Positions 1 through 9,815 of a DNA stretch of 64,000 nt are shown in pieces. Source of the DNA: DATGMS01 sp035303945 (GTDB taxonomy: Bacteria > Bacteroidota > Bacteroidia > Cytophagales > Cyclobacteriaceae). The notes under the pieces were generated by a model. It saw only the letters and a list, made by a program, of their open reading frames with translations. It had not been told where the DNA came from and did no database searches. The stretch lies in assembly GCA_035303945.1 (NCBI GenBank), contig DATGQZ010000024.1:13945-77944 (forward strand), in the 5' to 3' direction. Each line of letters begins with the position of its first letter. Position 1 is the stretch's first letter. The translations under genes and the position numbers were made by a program.

Positions 1-338
1 CTGCTTCCTTGCGGCCGAAACTTAACTTTAAGGACATTGTGGCTAACACTTTTCCAATGGGCAGCATGACAGGCGCACCAAAGATTCGATGCATGGAGCT
101 GATCGATCAGTATGAGAACTTCAGAAGGGGCTGGTTTTCCGGATCTATAGGCTATATTAGCGCCAATGGTGATTTTGATTTCAATGTGGTGATCAGAAGC
201 ATCATTGTGGACGTTTCCGCCAATAAGCTATTCTTCGCCGTTGGCAGTGCCATTACTTATGATGCGGATCCCGCACAAGAGTACGAGGAGTGTTTATTGA
301 AAGCGATGCCCATTTTTGATGTACTCACCGCAAAGTAA
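1..338 (+). CDS. Chorismate-binding enzyme, C-terminal part (aminodeoxychorismate or anthranilate synthase component I), cut by window edge
   Basis: Only the last ~112 codons are present; the reading frame is open to the left edge, so the start lies outside the window. The residues MGSMTGAPKIRCMELID and the later GSAITYDADPAQEYEECLLKA are the characteristic C-terminal segments of the chorismate-binding fold shared by PabB, TrpE and isochorismate synthases; the GAPK lysine region and the terminal ExE-type region carry catalytic and Mg-binding residues in that family. The short C-terminus (stop at 336-338) suits a PabB-type enzyme of folate synthesis, but TrpE cannot be excluded without the N-terminal part. 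No strong terminator follows. Confidence 0.85.
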   Translation, partial: ASLRPKLNFKDIVANTFPMGSMTGAPKIRCMELIDQYENFRRGWFSGSIGYISANGDFDFNVVIRSIIVDVSANKLFFAVGSAITYDADPAQEYEECLLKAMPIFDVLTAK

Positions 339-416
339 GGGTTCAATAACCGAGCATATTTGTTACCCTATCGTTACGTAAACGATTACACACCCAGAAA
401 ATAGCTCAACAGGGAA

Positions 417-432
417 TGGCACAGAAATAGCT
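417..432 (+). promoter_or_regulatory. Candidate sigma-54 promoter for the 68-aa membrane protein
   Basis: TGGCAC, five bases, then TAGCT. The -24 GG and -12 GC are exactly ten bases apart, and 10 of 11 positions fit TGGCAC-N5-TTGCW. The predicted start of transcription is near 443, giving a leader of about 51 bases to the ATG at 494. A 6-bp inverted repeat (ATCGTT/AACGAT, 370-386) sits about 60-70 bases upstream of the predicted +1 and could be an activator site. This is motif reading only. Confidence 0.45.
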
Positions 433-493
433 TCTTTTGAGGCTAAAGGATGACTTCTGATCATCCATTCAACAAACATAAACATCAACATGT

Positions 494-700
494 ATGGATT
501 CCAACAGAAAATTCTTTGATATCGGCGTGAAGTTTATTCTTCCAATGACAGTAATTGGCGCCACACTGGCAATGCGAAAAGCCAGCGGATTGGGTAAGTT
601 AGGTGTATTTGCATTTTCGACTCCCATTATGGTATTCTCTCTATTGGCTTTAGAGAAAGCTCGAAAGGGAGAGCTTTTTGACGCGCCAAATGAGATTTAG
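494..700 (+). CDS. Small hydrophobic membrane protein, 68 aa, unknown function
   Basis: I do not recognise a named family. The protein has a short polar N-terminus, a hydrophobic segment at about residues 11-26 (KFILPMTVIGATLAM), a basic loop, and a second hydrophobic segment at about 36-52 (LGVFAFSTPIMVFSLLAL), so a two-pass inner-membrane hairpin is likely. Residues 27-35 (RKASGLGKL) are positively charged. It stands alone, runs toward tamL and overlaps that convergent gene's stop region by four bases. A sigma-54-like promoter lies at 417-432. Coding status rests on the hydrophobic pattern, a good leader and the promoter; homology is untested. Confidence 0.6.
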   Translation: MDSNRKFFDIGVKFILPMTVIGATLAMRKASGLGKLGVFAFSTPIMVFSLLALEKARKGELFDAPNEI

Positions 701-2997
701 AAAGGATAGCCTATGGCGAAGTTAAACACAAGGTTTTCCCTTCTCCAAGATTTGTCGCCAAGATCGAAACTGTTGCCCCATCTTTCATTTTCCGGAAGGT
801 GGGGTTTTCTTATGGGGGTCGCCAGATCCAATCTAACTACAAAAAACTGAATATCCACTCTTAACCCAAAGCCTACGCCTACTCCCAACTCCTTCAACCA
901 ATCCTTGGAGAAACGTCCACCTGGGATAGCCTCATTCTCCTTGGCAAGCCAAACATTACCGGCGTCCGCAAACAAAGCTCCCTTGATCAGCGAAACGATA
1001 GGAAACCGATATTCCAAATTTCCTTCTATGCGGATATCACCTGACTGATCAAAAAACGACCCGATATTAAATTCCTCAGGTCTAAATGTGCCTGGTCCTA
1101 AAGACCGTATTCTGAACGCACGAACACTATTAGGACCCCCGGAGAAATACTGCTTAACATAAGGAAGCGAGAGAGAGTTGCCATAGGGATGCCCCCATCC
1201 GCCAAACAAACGGGCAGCTAAGACATGGTCTTCACGATCGCTGTTAAGCTTCAGGTGGTACCTGAAATCCACATCTGCTTTGGCATATTGTGCGTATTCC
1301 AGTCCCAAAAATGTCTTTTCACCCCCACTAAAGGTGCGGTTCAGCAAATTCACTAAGTTACCGGCCAAATCAACGGTTGTGCCCACGAAGAAAGTGTGCT
1401 TTTTATCCTGATCTCCTAATTGGTTGAAGTTGAAAATATAGTTTATGCCTGCAATGAACTGTTGCTCAAAACTTCTCTTCAAGAAAGGATTACTGTCCAA
1501 AATAGCATCAAACTCCGGTGTGGTTTTCGAGAGATTGACATAACTGAGGTTGATGGGATTTATTTCATGATAGAAATATTGTGTGGCGTTCCAGCTATAT
1601 CCGTAGGAGGCGTTGATCGTGTTCATACGGTATAAGCCGACGCGATTGAGAAATTCAGCTCCTAAAGAAATCTTAGTCTTCGGAACGGAATAGCTGAATC
1701 TTTCCTTGATAGGAAAAGGAAAAACCACGCGCGGGAATATCAGGTCGGCGTTGATCCCGAAATCATACGAACTTAAACCTTTGCGGTCCCCTCCGGCTAT
1801 TTGCGTTTCATAGGAAAAGTTGGTCGAAAAGTTAAAAGTCTCTCCACCTGCAAAAAGGTTTCTGTTTCGGAAAGACAACATAATGCCCGGCCCTGCGAAA
1901 TTGTTGGACTTGGAGATTCCCTGTAGTTCTGCTCTCAAGGTCCTCTTGTTTAGCGGAGAGAGATATATATTTGCTTCTAATTGACCTTCGCCATCCCCTG
2001 TTCGGGTGGTATCCTCTTCATCAAAACGTATGTTTACATATCGGTAATTTCCGATAGAGGTCAGCCTGCTACTTGTACGCCTTGACACCTCTGCATTATA
2101 CCGCTGGCCCGGCTCAAACAAAATATATTGCTCCAATAGCTCAGGTTTAAAGACCAGCTCATCTTGAATAAACTTGATGTGCTCAACCTCCACCGTATCC
2201 GCTTTTTCCTGCTGGCCCCTCAAAGAGAAATTGGGATAGACGTTGATGCCTTTGATGACATAAGGAAGAATAGATTTTTCGGGAGCATTCCGCTTTATCC
2301 GCAAAAACAAGTCAAACTTCTTGTCCTCATAATTGTTGGTATCAGCTTCAAAAATCAAATAATCGGGCGTTATGTTATAATACCCTTCCAGCTTCAGCGC
2401 CTCTTCCAACCGAAGCCGTTCGTCCTTGAGGAGGTTGAGGTCAAAGCGCATCCCTGGCTTTAACTCAGTCTCTTCCAACAGTTCGGCCATTTTCTTTTCA
2501 ATCTCGAGAGAATCACCGTCCACCGTATATTTTTCCAACACATATGGCTCTTCTAAGGCTGCTGTGTACCGGACGGAGGCGTAGTGTTTTTTACGCGTCA
2601 CTTCCGATTCCACCATGCTGTAAAAAAAACCCCTATTCTCCAACCGGTTAAAAATAAGGTCCTCGGTTTTTTCTGTGTTCACCTGGGAAAAATAAACTGG
2701 CTCTTCACCCAGTTTTCTTTTCAAAAAGCGGTTGATAAAGCCCGGATTCTCCTGACTCCCTTTATAGTGGGCCCAAAGGCCAATTCTCATTCCCAATATC
2801 TTGCTGTTGGGTTCAGGCTTGAGTAAGGCGTTGAGTTCACTTTCTATTTCCTTTTGGTCTGGAATCCTAAAATCGGCTTCCATATCCACCTCTCCCCCCG
2901 TGTAAAGTTGCTCACCTTCGGGTATAAACTTCTTAACACTGCAAGCATGCGCTACAATGATGACAAAAAGTAAAAAAGGAATAGAAAGCTTAGTCAT
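697..2997 (-). CDS. tamL: TamL, Omp85-family outer-membrane lipoprotein (TamA counterpart)
   Basis: Outer-membrane beta-barrel protein of the Omp85/TamA family, predicted to work with TamB in assembling envelope proteins or moving lipid between the membranes. The N-terminus is a lipoprotein signal with Cys19 as the acylated residue (VAHAC), which is the hallmark of the Bacteroidota TamL branch. POTRA-like repeats fill roughly residues 25-340, and the surface-antigen barrel occupies about 360-766, including the FSGGPNSVRAFRIRSLGPG lid-loop region and a C-terminal strand ending in FAIGYPF. The 766-residue length is normal for the branch. Its start overlaps the end of tamB by 8 bp, so the two are translationally linked with tamB first. 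Confidence 0.9.
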   Translation of the reverse strand: MTKLSIPFLLFVIIVAHACSVKKFIPEGEQLYTGGEVDMEADFRIPDQKEIESELNALLKPEPNSKILGMRIGLWAHYKGSQENPGFINRFLKRKLGEEPVYFSQVNTEKTEDLIFNRLENRGFFYSMVESEVTRKKHYASVRYTAALEEPYVLEKYTVDGDSLEIEKKMAELLEETELKPGMRFDLNLLKDERLRLEEALKLEGYYNITPDYLIFEADTNNYEDKKFDLFLRIKRNAPEKSILPYVIKGINVYPNFSLRGQQEKADTVEVEHIKFIQDELVFKPELLEQYILFEPGQRYNAEVSRRTSSRLTSIGNYRYVNIRFDEEDTTRTGDGEGQLEANIYLSPLNKRTLRAELQGISKSNNFAGPGIMLSFRNRNLFAGGETFNFSTNFSYETQIAGGDRKGLSSYDFGINADLIFPRVVFPFPIKERFSYSVPKTKISLGAEFLNRVGLYRMNTINASYGYSWNATQYFYHEINPINLSYVNLSKTTPEFDAILDSNPFLKRSFEQQFIAGINYIFNFNQLGDQDKKHTFFVGTTVDLAGNLVNLLNRTFSGGEKTFLGLEYAQYAKADVDFRYHLKLNSDREDHVLAARLFGGWGHPYGNSLSLPYVKQYFSGGPNSVRAFRIRSLGPGTFRPEEFNIGSFFDQSGDIRIEGNLEYRFPIVSLIKGALFADAGNVWLAKENEAIPGGRFSKDWLKELGVGVGFGLRVDIQFFVVRLDLATPIRKPHLPENERWGNSFDLGDKSWRRENLVFNFAIGYPF

Positions 2998-5900
2998 TCT
3001 TAATCGTTAAAATTGTGTCTTCCTCAGTTTTAGCAGTGGCGCTATCGTTCTGCTCTTCCGATTCTTCTTCATCTTCTTCCTTCCTCCTTTCTGGAATTCG
3101 TTCCCTATCAGGTTTGATTTCTTGCTGCTCAGGATCGATACCTTTCCAGAGCTCCCAAAACTTATTGAATTCCCGGTTAAAGATTAGCGAAATGCCAGTA
3201 ACAACCAGCTGCCCGTCTATAATGCTCTCAAATTGATTTTTCCTGAATCCACGTAATCTGTAGCGACCGTTTTCCGTAAGCAGATACTCAACGCTGACAT
3301 TTCCAAAGACAGGATTGCCGCGATCCGCAGCCTGTGAATTGCCTTCTACATCTACCTGGCTACCTACCTGAACAACCAGCCTGTCGTTAAAGAGCCGCTG
3401 TTGGGCGCTGACATTTAACTGGGTACGTGTCTGACCTGTACCGTCCTGATAGTCTTCAAAACTATCTAAATCAAAGTCCAGCTCAAGTCCCGAATTCCCG
3501 AACAGGCTGTTTGAGAACGCATTCAACTGACCGGAAAGCATTTGGCTTACACTAGATCTGGCCATGGCTGCGGTACCTCCGCCCGAACCATCGCTACCGG
3601 TAGCGGGAAAGAAACGGTTTAAGACGAGCAAAGAAAACACTTGCTTGTTCAATTCGTCCTCCTGGGTGTTGACCTGCTGCACCCGCGTGTAAACATTTCC
3701 TCCGATGGCGCCTTGTTGGTCTTCAGGCATGTCCAAACCAAAAGATATCAACGGCTTAAGCAAATCTCCATCTACATTCAAGTAGACCAAAAAAGGCAGC
3801 TGCTGGCGAAACTGATTTGCAAGTTCAGATTCAGCTCCGCTTAGCTGGGAGGCCATTAACTCACTCGCTGAAGTCTCCACCCGATATATCGCACGGATGT
3901 TCAGTGTAGCATCCATAGGATCTCCTCCCCAGGTGATACTACTGCCTTCGTCAATTTCAAATCTGCGGCTCACCAGGTTGTAAAGGGACATTTCGTAATG
4001 CCCCTTGCTGACTTCATACTTGCCCGACAAGGTGATTCTACCGTTCGGATCCATATTGACATTTAAGTCAGCCTTACCGCCAATCTGCAAATTGTCTCCC
4101 GAGCTTTCGTCAACAACAATATTAAAAATTGCTTCAGGCTCTACCTCTACAATAGCACTGAGCTGGATACCGGTAAGATCTGAAGTGGTTTGTTCTGCTT
4201 CGCGCTTGGTGAGGATTTCATCCGGATTTTCACGGTCTACAAAAATTACCACACCGTCACGCTCCACAATATCAAGCTGTGACTCGGGAATAATAAAAGT
4301 GAGCTCCGAGTCATTATTGATTTTCAATCGGCCTTTTACAATCGGCAGGTTGAGATCTCCCGTTATATTGATATTGGCATTCATTAACAGATCGCCGTAA
4401 AACAGGTCGTTGTCTTCACGACTGGAATTCAGGGCCCTAAAGTTCTCTGCGTTCAACTTCAGGTTGAAAGAAGGGTTGGCAAAGTCCTCTGTCAAGACTT
4501 CTCCCCCTATCACAAAATTGTTGTTATCTGAATCTGTAATGGTAAAATTGTTCAAATACAAACCTGAGTTGTCAACATTAAGCACTTCGTCCGACAACCT
4601 AAATCTTGAATTTAAGGTGCTAACGGTGAATACGGCTTCGTTGAAACGGAAGTCGCCTTTATAAATAGGATTTGCAGTAGTACCGGAAACGTCCACCTGC
4701 CCCGAAATAAAGCCTTCTGCATCCCTTATCTGTTCACCTGACAAGCCCTCTATAGCTTTAAGTTTCAATTCATTGATGGCTAAATCTAGGTTGAGCTGGG
4801 CCGCACTATCTGCAGCAACATAGTCACCTACAAGATCCAGGTTTATATCTCCTTCTTTAAGCGCTAAATTAAAGAGATACTCCCGACCACCCTTTGACTC
4901 GGCATTGAGGCTTAGATTTCCCAAAGGAACATCTGTCACCTTTAAGCTATCGATATTGGCATCTGCAATAATTCCTGTGGCACCAAATAGATTTTCGACG
5001 ATTACTTTCCCATTTAATAACCCATCAGCAATAAGGGTATCCGGATTTAAAAGGCTGGTAATGGAGCTAAGGCGGAAGTTTTCAAAAGATATCCCCAGGT
5101 GTTCTTCCTCAACGCCTTCCACATCGTTACTCACGGATAATTCCTGATTGCCACTTTGCCAAATAAAATTTTTGAAGGATAAATAATTATTCCCGATGAG
5201 CAATCTGTTATCATCCGGCACTGACCAATTCATCCGGTTGAGCACCAGCTCATCTGGTTCAATATGTACAGCTATAGTATCCCCTGCCAAAGCCACGTAG
5301 GAGCCAATCCTAAACAACACATCTTCATTATCAAAGGAAATCAGATTCACATGCAGTCGCTGCTCCTCCGTTCGGCCTGTCAGGTATGTTCGTCCCATAG
5401 ACAAAGGCCCCGCATCCAAAGATATAAGTCCAAAGGCAGCTCTAAGATTCTCCTGATCGCCCCGCAGCCTGAGTCTAAGGCTATCTATTTCCATATTGTT
5501 GTACAGCACATAGGGCAGGTCCAGACTTGCGGTCAACAAACGTTCTGCTTCCTTAAAATCCACCTCCATGGATATGGAATCCATCTGCTGCAGCCCTTCC
5601 AAAAACACCTGCTGCAGGATAGGGGTGGATTCAATGCTCATCATCATCTTCATTTCCACCTGTGACGATATTGTATCCTGTACGGTGGAGTCTGATAAAT
5701 AGGTACTGATATGTCTTTGGATGGCGCTGCTTAACTCTGCGATGGATGCGTTGGAGCGCAGGCGCATATTGATAATATCCCCGTCGAGATTTACACTTGT
5801 GGTATCAGGTCGGGCATGGGCAACGAGATCAACGGGGCCCAACTGAAACGGACGCCTGTCATAAACCACCACCCCATCTGTGATGGTAGTCTTAAGATCA

Positions 5901-8110
5901 AATGTCTCTGGATCTCCTTCAAAGGTTGCATTCAATTTCAAGCTCGCCCTCATCTCCTTTTTAGAGAATCCCAAATTAAATAGGTCTATGCCCTGAAGAT
6001 CTACATCCACTTGATAGGTAGGAGAGATAGAATCCAAGTCCGCCAATGCTTCCAATACCAAATCAAGATTGTCTCCATCAAACAAAAGATTAAGCTTGCC
6101 TTTTCCATCAGCCATTTCACCTTCCAATTCCAAACCGGAATAGTCAACGCCATTCAATACCAATTCCTGAAAATCCGACGTCAGTACAGCATCCAAGTCC
6201 TGAAGATTTTGGCCCTTACCTTGGGTATGGATATCAAACGTCATGGTTCCGAGTTGTGGATTTTGTAGCAGTTTGTCAAGCTGAAGTTGCCTTACTTGCA
6301 GGTCACCTTTGAAGGCAAGCCGATCGGTATTGCGGTATTGCCCATCCAGTCGAAGCTCCCCTTCAGGCATTGTCAAGCTAAGTACCGCTACTAGATCATC
6401 CAGCGCGCCCCGAAGGTCCCCATTCAGTCGAAATTCTTCAGGCAGCTTTATCCCCATCTGGTTTTCATCTACAAAAGCTAACAGATCCCTTCTGCTTGAT
6501 TGCATCGTCAACAAAGGCAGGTTGAGACGAAGACGTTCAGGGTCCATAGCATTAGCTACAGATCCCCGCGCCTGAAGCCGGGTATCGCTCCCCCACGCTA
6601 CTACAGCTTGTCGAATATCCATCACTTCCATGCTGCCCTTTAATTGTATTTCTGCCGTGACGGGCTGCAGGGCCAATTTCCTAACAAGCGTGTCCGCAGC
6701 CAGTTCGGGACTGAAAACAAATGCATCTCTAACATCAGCCGAAAGTTGCGCACGAAGATCGAAATCCGCATTTTCCGGTTGATTGAGGAAATCCTCCAGT
6801 GTGGCGTAGGTTAAGGCAATGTTACCGCCTAGCTGACTTCTGTTTGTTGCAATTTTCAAGTCGGACAGCTCAGCCTTTTCACCTGAGACATTCAGCCCGA
6901 AAGTCGCTTCATTTAACGCAAAGCCACTTTTTTCTTGGAATGAAAATCGATTTAGTGCCAGCCTTGCCTCATTTTCTTGTAAAGAGAGGTTACGAAGCAA
7001 CAGAGACAAATTTTGGATGTCAACAGCATTAGGGTTGAAATACCCTACCTGTGGACTTTCCTCCCCTGATTGGTACAGGATATGGTTATTATCAAGGGAG
7101 ATCTCCCTCACTTCAACGGTCCAATCCGGCCACGTAAATCCTGATTGGCTGAGGCTATCCGGCTCAACCTCCGCAACCTGTTCCAGCTCAGGCGCAGCCA
7201 TCTTAAAAACCACTTCAGAATCATGAAGCTTGAGCGTACGCAATCTGATTTTGTTTTCTTCAAGATTACCTTCAGGCAATTCCAGTAAAAAATCCCCCAA
7301 ATTGATGTCAGCCAACATGCCATCCGGCTCTGATTCATAATAGGCTTTGACCTGCTGAATGACAAAGCGATCAACAATCACTACAGGCATAACCCCGCCT
7401 GACAGGGTGTCCTCCTCTGCAGCTTCAAAGGGTTTTGTTTGTTTGTAGTAGAGAGAAGAATTGTTGAACAAAAGGTCCTTGATATAGAAATCCATCCGGT
7501 TGAGATCCATCCTTTCCATATTCATTGACAGTTCCCCCAACTGAAATTGACCTTCAATTCCCATCAACCCGTCAACATAGGAAAGATTAAAATCTTTCAA
7601 ATGGATGGGTCCCAAGTCTATGTCTGGAAGTGAGGAGGTTGAGTCTGTTTCGACTGCTTCTACAGTGGTGGTATCCGACTGAAAAGCCTCCATAAGAAAG
7701 TCGAAGTTAAACTTCCCCGATTGTTCATCTCTAGACACATTTGCCCTCAGCCCTTCCCAATCGAGTTTGCTGACGTGAATAGCCCCATTTTTAATTAAAG
7801 GAAGCAAGGCTACGCCTGTTTCTAATGAGCGGGAATAAAGCAACGTGTCGGCCTGCTGATCCTCCAAGTAAAGACCCTCCAGAGATACATTTCCGGCAAA
7901 GGTGATAAAGAGGCGATCAATGGACACTTCCGTACCGGTCTTCTCTTTCACATAGGCCACGGCTTTATCCACTATTACGTCCTGTCCCCAAGGGCTACGG
8001 ATAAATAGGAGAATCAAAAATACAAGTATGATCAGTGCTAATAGTATCCATCCCAACACCTTCAGCACTTTCAATGATATCTTAGCCGCTTTGCTCAAAG
8101 CCAAAAACAA
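2990..8110 (-). CDS. tamB: TamB, translocation and assembly module inner-membrane protein
   Basis: Very large (1,706 aa) AsmA/TamB-like protein. One signal-anchor helix lies at about residues 13-36 (VLGWILLALIILVFLILLFI); the rest is periplasmic and rich in repeating beta-strand segments typical of the beta-groove bridge proteins. The C-terminal TamB domain (DUF490) occupies roughly residues 1250-1640, with the conserved TRVQQVNTQEDELNKQVFSLL region, and a charged Glu/Lys tail follows. It is the partner of the downstream tamL, which it overlaps. The ORF begins with TTG; several TTG codons follow within 15 codons and no ATG lies before the helix, so the exact start is uncertain. Confidence 0.92.
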   Translation of the reverse strand: MFLALSKAAKISLKVLKVLGWILLALIILVFLILLFIRSPWGQDVIVDKAVAYVKEKTGTEVSIDRLFITFAGNVSLEGLYLEDQQADTLLYSRSLETGVALLPLIKNGAIHVSKLDWEGLRANVSRDEQSGKFNFDFLMEAFQSDTTTVEAVETDSTSSLPDIDLGPIHLKDFNLSYVDGLMGIEGQFQLGELSMNMERMDLNRMDFYIKDLLFNNSSLYYKQTKPFEAAEEDTLSGGVMPVVIVDRFVIQQVKAYYESEPDGMLADINLGDFLLELPEGNLEENKIRLRTLKLHDSEVVFKMAAPELEQVAEVEPDSLSQSGFTWPDWTVEVREISLDNNHILYQSGEESPQVGYFNPNAVDIQNLSLLLRNLSLQENEARLALNRFSFQEKSGFALNEATFGLNVSGEKAELSDLKIATNRSQLGGNIALTYATLEDFLNQPENADFDLRAQLSADVRDAFVFSPELAADTLVRKLALQPVTAEIQLKGSMEVMDIRQAVVAWGSDTRLQARGSVANAMDPERLRLNLPLLTMQSSRRDLLAFVDENQMGIKLPEEFRLNGDLRGALDDLVAVLSLTMPEGELRLDGQYRNTDRLAFKGDLQVRQLQLDKLLQNPQLGTMTFDIHTQGKGQNLQDLDAVLTSDFQELVLNGVDYSGLELEGEMADGKGKLNLLFDGDNLDLVLEALADLDSISPTYQVDVDLQGIDLFNLGFSKKEMRASLKLNATFEGDPETFDLKTTITDGVVVYDRRPFQLGPVDLVAHARPDTTSVNLDGDIINMRLRSNASIAELSSAIQRHISTYLSDSTVQDTISSQVEMKMMMSIESTPILQQVFLEGLQQMDSISMEVDFKEAERLLTASLDLPYVLYNNMEIDSLRLRLRGDQENLRAAFGLISLDAGPLSMGRTYLTGRTEEQRLHVNLISFDNEDVLFRIGSYVALAGDTIAVHIEPDELVLNRMNWSVPDDNRLLIGNNYLSFKNFIWQSGNQELSVSNDVEGVEEEHLGISFENFRLSSITSLLNPDTLIADGLLNGKVIVENLFGATGIIADANIDSLKVTDVPLGNLSLNAESKGGREYLFNLALKEGDINLDLVGDYVAADSAAQLNLDLAINELKLKAIEGLSGEQIRDAEGFISGQVDVSGTTANPIYKGDFRFNEAVFTVSTLNSRFRLSDEVLNVDNSGLYLNNFTITDSDNNNFVIGGEVLTEDFANPSFNLKLNAENFRALNSSREDNDLFYGDLLMNANINITGDLNLPIVKGRLKINNDSELTFIIPESQLDIVERDGVVIFVDRENPDEILTKREAEQTTSDLTGIQLSAIVEVEPEAIFNIVVDESSGDNLQIGGKADLNVNMDPNGRITLSGKYEVSKGHYEMSLYNLVSRRFEIDEGSSITWGGDPMDATLNIRAIYRVETSASELMASQLSGAESELANQFRQQLPFLVYLNVDGDLLKPLISFGLDMPEDQQGAIGGNVYTRVQQVNTQEDELNKQVFSLLVLNRFFPATGSDGSGGGTAAMARSSVSQMLSGQLNAFSNSLFGNSGLELDFDLDSFEDYQDGTGQTRTQLNVSAQQRLFNDRLVVQVGSQVDVEGNSQAADRGNPVFGNVSVEYLLTENGRYRLRGFRKNQFESIIDGQLVVTGISLIFNREFNKFWELWKGIDPEQQEIKPDRERIPERRKEEDEEESEEQNDSATAKTEEDTILTIKND

Positions 8111-8340
8111 TAATTAAGTGAATGCATGAATTATAAATTTATCCGCTTCCTTTGCTAGATGTACGGCTATAAATTTCAAAGTTTTAATTCAAAAACAATA
8201 CCATTCAACAGCAAAGGTTTTTGACCCTTAGACAGAAGTAGCTCAACTGATGCGCTGTCTGACCGTAATAAATAGGGAGTCATCCTGTCATTTTGTCGGT
8301 ATTTTATTAAATTCGCACCTTGAAAGGAATTTAGCAATTC

Positions 8341-9798
8341 ATGGAAAATTTAATAAAAGACATAGATATCATCGGCAACCAGGCGGTGGAAACCTGTGAT
8401 TATAAGACAACTGCGGAGGAGAATACTGGAAAAGCCAAAAAATTATATATTGAAAGCTATGGCTGTCAGATGAATTTCTCTGACAGTGAGATTGTGGCTT
8501 CTATTATGAAGGACAACGGCTTTGACACCACCTCCGAATATGAGCAGGCGGATGTAATTTTTTTAAACACCTGTTCTATTCGTGAGAAAGCAGAACTCAC
8601 TGTCCGTAACAGGTTAGCTCAGTTTAACACCTTGAAAAGAGAGAAGCCAGATGTCACCATCGGTGTTCTGGGTTGTATGGCAGAGAGGATCAAGGATCAA
8701 TTGCTGGAAGAAGAAAAGCTGGTAGATGTCGTTGTGGGACCTGATGCTTACCGGGATCTTCCCAAGCTCGTTGCCGGTGCAGAGGAGGGGCAAAAAGGGG
8801 TCAACACTTTCCTTTCCAGAGAGGAAACCTATGCGGACATTTCTCCTGTTAGGCTTAACTCCAATGGCGTGACCGCAATGATCTCTATCATGAGAGGTTG
8901 TGACAACATGTGTTCATTCTGCGTCGTGCCCTTTACGCGGGGGAGGGAACGAAGCCGCGACCCTCATTCCATCGTAAAGGAGGTGACCGAACTTTATCAA
9001 AGAGGCTACAAAGAGGTGACATTGTTGGGACAAAATGTAGACAGCTACAAATGGTCGCCAGAAGAGAACAACAAAGCGAGGCTCAACAAAAAAAATGATG
9101 TATCAGAAGTAGTAAACTTTGCCCACTTGCTGGAAAGGGTGGCGCTGATAGCTCCTGACCTCAGGGTGCGATTTTCCACTTCTCATCCCAAAGACATTAC
9201 TGATGATGTGTTGTACACGATGAAGAAGTACGAAAACATCTGCAAATACATTCACCTACCTGTACAAAGCGGCAACTCCAGAATTTTGGAATTGATGAAC
9301 CGAACCTATGACCGGGAATGGTATCTTGAGCGGGTAGCTAAAATCCGTGAGATCTTGGGGGAAGCATGTGGCATATCTTCAGATATGATCGCCGGCTTCT
9401 GTACTGAAACAGAAGAAGAGCATAAGGATACCCTAAGCCTCATGGATATTGTGCAATACGACTTTTCCTACATGTTCTATTATTCCGAACGTCCTGGTAC
9501 CTTAGCCGCCAAAAAATTCGCCGACGACATTCCTCTGGACACAAAAAAGCGTAGACTTCAGGAGATCATTGAAAAACAAAACACACTGTCCCTCAAAAGA
9601 AACCAGATGGATGTAGGTAAGATCCACAAAGTATTGATCGAAGGCACATCCAAGCGCTCCGCTGAGCAACTGAAGGGGAGGAACTCCGCCAACAAGATGG
9701 TGGTATTCCCTAAAGGAAATCATCAAATCGGCGAGTATGTGGATGTATTGGTCACTGATTGTACTGCTGCAACCCTTTTCGGCGATGTAGTCGGTTAA
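8341..9798 (+). CDS. miaB: MiaB, tRNA-2-methylthio-N6-dimethylallyladenosine synthase
   Basis: Radical-SAM methylthiotransferase that adds a methylthio group to i6A37 of tRNAs reading UNN codons. The N-terminal MTTase domain carries three cluster cysteines (Cys42 in ESYGCQMN, Cys78 in NTCSIR, Cys112 in LGCMAER). The radical-SAM motif is Cys187-x3-Cys191-x2-Cys194 in RGCDNMCSFC, and a TRAM RNA-binding domain ends the protein (about residues 405-480). The ATG at 8341 is the only sensible start and adds about 33 residues before the first domain. It heads a plus-strand run with the sigma-54 activator 17 bp downstream. Confidence 0.97.
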   Translation: MENLIKDIDIIGNQAVETCDYKTTAEENTGKAKKLYIESYGCQMNFSDSEIVASIMKDNGFDTTSEYEQADVIFLNTCSIREKAELTVRNRLAQFNTLKREKPDVTIGVLGCMAERIKDQLLEEEKLVDVVVGPDAYRDLPKLVAGAEEGQKGVNTFLSREETYADISPVRLNSNGVTAMISIMRGCDNMCSFCVVPFTRGRERSRDPHSIVKEVTELYQRGYKEVTLLGQNVDSYKWSPEENNKARLNKKNDVSEVVNFAHLLERVALIAPDLRVRFSTSHPKDITDDVLYTMKKYENICKYIHLPVQSGNSRILELMNRTYDREWYLERVAKIREILGEACGISSDMIAGFCTETEEEHKDTLSLMDIVQYDFSYMFYYSERPGTLAAKKFADDIPLDTKKRRLQEIIEKQNTLSLKRNQMDVGKIHKVLIEGTSKRSAEQLKGRNSANKMVVFPKGNHQIGEYVDVLVTDCTAATLFGDVVG

Positions 9799-9815
9799 TC
9801 TGCTAAACAACAGGT

